DNA of 23,686 nt from Saprospiraceae bacterium. Its GTDB lineage: Bacteria > Bacteroidota > Bacteroidia > Chitinophagales > Saprospiraceae. Shown here piece after piece: positions 21,059 through 23,686 of the stretch; the stretch's first letter is position 1, and each line of letters begins with the position of its first letter. Both the position numbers and the translations under genes were made by a program. Below the pieces are notes generated by a model. That model saw only the letters and a program-made list of their open reading frames with translations, had not been told where the DNA came from and searched no databases. The DNA lies in contig JADZBJ010000460.1 in NCBI GenBank assembly GCA_020852155.1, positions 1 to 23,686 on the forward strand, given 5' to 3'.

Positions 21059-23125
21059 TTGGGCGCAATACATCAGGCATCGACACCTACCCGTGGCACA
21101 AAACCGAAAGGCAACTTATTGAAAGTCAATAAGAAACCGGAGGCGCCAACGGCTAAAAAACAAAAAGTGAAAGACGGCGATTCCTCAGAAACGGAATGGC
21201 CCAACCCGCAGGCAGCACCCATGCAAGAAGTAAAATATACCGAAGACGAAATCAAATCGCTCGACTGGCGCGAACACATTCGCCTGCGTCCGGGCATGTA
21301 CATTGGCAAACTCGGCGACGGCAGCAGCCCGGATGATGGCATTTATGTGCTGATGAAGGAGGTCATTGACAACTGCATTGACGAGTATGCCATGGGCTAT
21401 GGCAAGATCATTGACATCACGCTCAATGAAAATGGCTGTACCGTGCGCGACTATGGCCGTGGCATTCCGTTGGGAAAAGTCGTGGATGTGGTGTCAAAAA
21501 TCAACACCGGCGCCAAGTACGACAGCAAAGCCTTTAAAAAATCGGTTGGTCTGAACGGCGTAGGTACCAAAGCCGTCAACGCCCTTTCTGAATATTTCAT
21601 GGTATCGGCCTTCCGTGAAGGACAATGCAAAACTGCTGAATTTCAATTCGGCAACCTGAAAAAGGAAAGCAAACTCGAAGCGACAAAAGAAGAAAACGGA
21701 ACGCTGATTTTTTTCAAACCCGACAATGGCCTGTTCAGAAACTACCGCTGGCTACCGGAGTTCATCGAGCAAAAACTGTGGGATTACGCCTACCTGAATG
21801 CCGGATTGAAAATCCAGTTCAATGGCAAATCTTTCCTGTCTAAAAACGGTCTGCTCGATCTTTTACAGAAAAAAACCGGCTCGGAAGCGACGCGCTACCC
21901 CATCATTCACCTGAAAGGCGAAGACGTGGAAATCGCCCTGACGCATGGCAATCACTACGGCGAGCAGTATCACTCGTTTGTCAATGGCCAAAACACGACA
22001 CAAGGCGGTACGCACCTCAACGCCTTCCGTGAGGCGCTGGTCAAGGTAGTCCGTACGCACTTCAAAAAGGAATTTGACGCCAAGGATATTCGCGAAAGCA
22101 TCATTGCCGCCGTTGCCGTCCGGGTGGAGGAGCCTGTTTTTGAAAGCCAGACCAAGACTCGCCTCGGTTCCGAACGGATGTCGCCCGAAGGTGTGGCCGT
22201 GCGGACGTTCATGTCCGACTTTTTGGGCAAGGCCCTGGATGATTTTCTGCATAAAAATCCAGAAACAGCCAAGGAAATGCTCAAGCGTATCCAACAAAGC
22301 GAACGCGAACGCAAAGACCTGGCCGACGTAAAAAAAATAGCCAACCAGCGCGCCAAAGCGGCCAATATTCACAACAAAAAACTGCGCGACTGCCGTTTCC
22401 ACCTCAACGAAAAAGGCGATGAGGAGAAAAAATTAGGTACGACCATTTTCATCACGGAGGGTGATTCGGCCAGCGGTTCGATCACCAAGGCCCGTAATGT
22501 GGACACGCAGGCGGTGTTTTCCCTGCGCGGTAAGCCGCTGAACTGCTATGGCCTGACGAAGAAAATCGTCTATCAAAACGAGGAATTCAATCTGCTGCAA
22601 CACGCACTCAATATTGAGGATTCGCTCGACGACCTGCGCTACAATCGCGTTGTCATCGCCACCGATGCCGACGTGGATGGTATGCACATCCGGCTTTTGA
22701 TGTTGACGTTTTTCCTTCAGTTTTTCCCTGATCTGGTGCGCAACGGCCACTTGTACATCCTTGACACGCCGCTGTTCCGTGTGCGCGACAAGCAGCAGAC
22801 ATTTTATTGTTATTCCGAAGCGGAGAAACAGGCCGCCATCAAGAAACTGCGCGGCAAACCGGAGATCACTCGATTCAAAGGTTTGGGTGAAATTTCACCG
22901 AACGAATTTGCCGATTTTATCAGCGAAAACATTCGCCTCGACCCGGTTATCCTGCCCGAAGACACCAACCTCGACCACGTGCTTGACTACTACATGGGCA
23001 AGAATACGCCCGAACGCCAGGAGTTCATCATTGATAACCTGCGCATTGAACAAGACATTATTGACACGCCTGAGGAGGAAGCGCAGGTGCAGCCTGTGGC
23101 AGCTGAGGAGATGGCGGAGGTGTGA
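21059..23125 (+). CDS. parE: DNA topoisomerase IV subunit B (GyrB/ParE family)
   Basis: ATPase subunit of a type IIA topoisomerase; with ParC it decatenates chromosomes. Numbering from the TTG start (688 residues), the GHKL domain has Glu101 and Asn105 (EVIDNCIDE), Asp131 in DYGRGIP, and GLNGVGTKA (164-172). The transducer has the QTKTRL loop (364-369). The TOPRIM domain has Glu467 in EGDSASG and the metal-binding DADVD (536-540). The beginning from EVKYTEDEIKSLDW matches the ParE branch of Bacteroidota as I know it. The 54 residues before Met55 (ATG at 21221) are Lys/Pro-rich and absent from most relatives. The frame is open with coding-like composition, so I start at TTG; 21221 is the alternative. 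parC does not follow. Confidence 0.93.
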   Translation: MGAIHQASTPTRGTKPKGNLLKVNKKPEAPTAKKQKVKDGDSSETEWPNPQAAPMQEVKYTEDEIKSLDWREHIRLRPGMYIGKLGDGSSPDDGIYVLMKEVIDNCIDEYAMGYGKIIDITLNENGCTVRDYGRGIPLGKVVDVVSKINTGAKYDSKAFKKSVGLNGVGTKAVNALSEYFMVSAFREGQCKTAEFQFGNLKKESKLEATKEENGTLIFFKPDNGLFRNYRWLPEFIEQKLWDYAYLNAGLKIQFNGKSFLSKNGLLDLLQKKTGSEATRYPIIHLKGEDVEIALTHGNHYGEQYHSFVNGQNTTQGGTHLNAFREALVKVVRTHFKKEFDAKDIRESIIAAVAVRVEEPVFESQTKTRLGSERMSPEGVAVRTFMSDFLGKALDDFLHKNPETAKEMLKRIQQSERERKDLADVKKIANQRAKAANIHNKKLRDCRFHLNEKGDEEKKLGTTIFITEGDSASGSITKARNVDTQAVFSLRGKPLNCYGLTKKIVYQNEEFNLLQHALNIEDSLDDLRYNRVVIATDADVDGMHIRLLMLTFFLQFFPDLVRNGHLYILDTPLFRVRDKQQTFYCYSEAEKQAAIKKLRGKPEITRFKGLGEISPNEFADFISENIRLDPVILPEDTNLDHVLDYYMGKNTPERQEFIIDNLRIEQDIIDTPEEEAQVQPVAAEEMAEV

Positions 23126-23426
23126 GGGACGGAAGTAGTGATCAGGCTTTTTACAAAAAGTAAACTAATATCGAAAAACCGTCAAGTCTAACCCATTGGA
23201 GTGCATTGAATAAACAATAATTTTATTCAATGCACTCCAGTTGATTAAGTGAGTTAAAGCATATCTAAAAATTTATTGCCGAGCCCAAAAGGTTAAGTAT
23301 ATGTACATTTAAGTTCCGCAACCTTGGTTATACCACTTCATAAAGGCAATTTTGGCATTAATTACCTTCTTTTATCTTCAAAAATTTCCAAAATTACTCT
23401 AAACGTATCATAAATATCTCAACTAC
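23126..23426. other. Intergenic region, AT-rich
   Basis: The 301 bases between parE and the next gene contain one strong hairpin (23197-23239). Otherwise I see AT-rich sequence without an evident promoter consensus or gene. Confidence 0.6.
23197..23239. terminator. 18-bp perfect hairpin after parE
   Basis: TGGAGTGCATTGAATAAA (23197-23214) and TTTATTCAATGCACTCCA (23222-23239) are exact reverse complements around a 7-nt loop. It lies 72 bases past the parE stop. There is no T-tract after it on either strand, so transcript-end formation is likely but not certain; the perfect symmetry could also indicate a protein-binding site. Confidence 0.6.
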
Positions 23427-23686
23427 ATGTCTAAAATTGCTCTTGATCGTATCCTTGAAAATAAGAAAACAAAGGACAGAACACTCAATTTAAGCAATTG
23501 CAATTTATTGGAATTACCAGATGGAATTAAAGACCTTGATTGGTTGACCGTTTTAATCTTGTGGGGTAATGATCACCTGACTGATTTATCACCTATTGAA
23601 AACCTCAAAAATCTTGAACAATTACTTTGCCATGGTACGGGTATAACAAGTTTACAATCCGTATCCAAACTGAATAAACTCCAACA
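23427..23686 (+). CDS. Leucine-rich-repeat protein, 5' part (partial)
   Basis: An ATG at 23427 opens 86 codons that run off the window end. The start reads MSKIALDRILENKKTKDRTL, followed by leucine-rich repeats of about 21-23 residues: LNLSNCNLLELPDGIKDLDW, then LTVLILWGNDHLTDLSPI and LKNLEQLLCHGTGITSLQSV. The spacing fits LxxLxLxxNxL repeats of the plant/bacterial type. In related bacteria such N-termini precede ROC-COR GTPase or effector domains, but nothing beyond the repeats is visible here. Codons are clearly AT-richer than those of all other genes in the window, which suggests recent acquisition. Confidence 0.8.
   Translation, partial: MSKIALDRILENKKTKDRTLNLSNCNLLELPDGIKDLDWLTVLILWGNDHLTDLSPIENLKNLEQLLCHGTGITSLQSVSKLNKLQ

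Overview
The window looks like chromosome of a Bacteroidota bacterium, most plausibly a Saprospiria-like lineage (inference from gene content; no marker gene was searched). Supporting signs are promoter boxes of the Bacteroidota type (TAnnTTTG, best at 20980-21011 with TTTG-N20-TACCTTTG), almost no Shine-Dalgarno sequences, and families typical of the phylum: a TlpA-like thioredoxin lipoprotein-type protein, a DUF6427-like membrane protein, a LytTR response regulator, a GWxTD protein and a ParE-type topoisomerase B subunit.

Layout. Minus strand, 1-7366: the first codons of an unidentified gene (1-53), a family 1 glycoside hydrolase (350-1519), a periplasmic TlpA-like thioredoxin protein (1611-3005) and a 1359-residue protein with two adenylyl cyclase domains, an AAA-type ATPase and TPR repeats (3287-7366), built like animal soluble adenylyl cyclase. 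Plus strand, 7491-11094: a tight four-gene run of carA, a DUF6427-like membrane protein, a kynurenine-formamidase-like cyclase and a LytTR response regulator. Minus strand, 11163-19899: a small orphan reading frame, a DUF486 membrane protein, infB, nusA, a GWxTD-domain protein, a XerD-like recombinase with an unusual C-terminal tail, a four-helix membrane protein and a conserved acidic protein of unknown role. Plus strand, 20168-23686: a membrane-anchored TlpA-like thioredoxin, a complex repeat/terminator region, parE, and the start of an AT-rich leucine-rich-repeat gene cut by the window end.

The core is housekeeping (transcription termination/antitermination, translation initiation, pyrimidine/arginine precursor synthesis, chromosome resolution and decatenation). 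nusA and infB keep their usual order but are separated by 320 bases with a promoter-like box and hairpins, and rimP is not upstream of nusA. The most unusual material is (i) the soluble-AC-like cyclase whose two degenerate domains complement each other, and (ii) the intergenic regions: several hold different short-word repeats or long inverted repeats, three of which begin inside the last codons or stop codon of the neighbouring gene. I saw no CRISPR array, insertion sequence, tRNA or rRNA, and I did not identify a clearly new defence or biosynthetic system.
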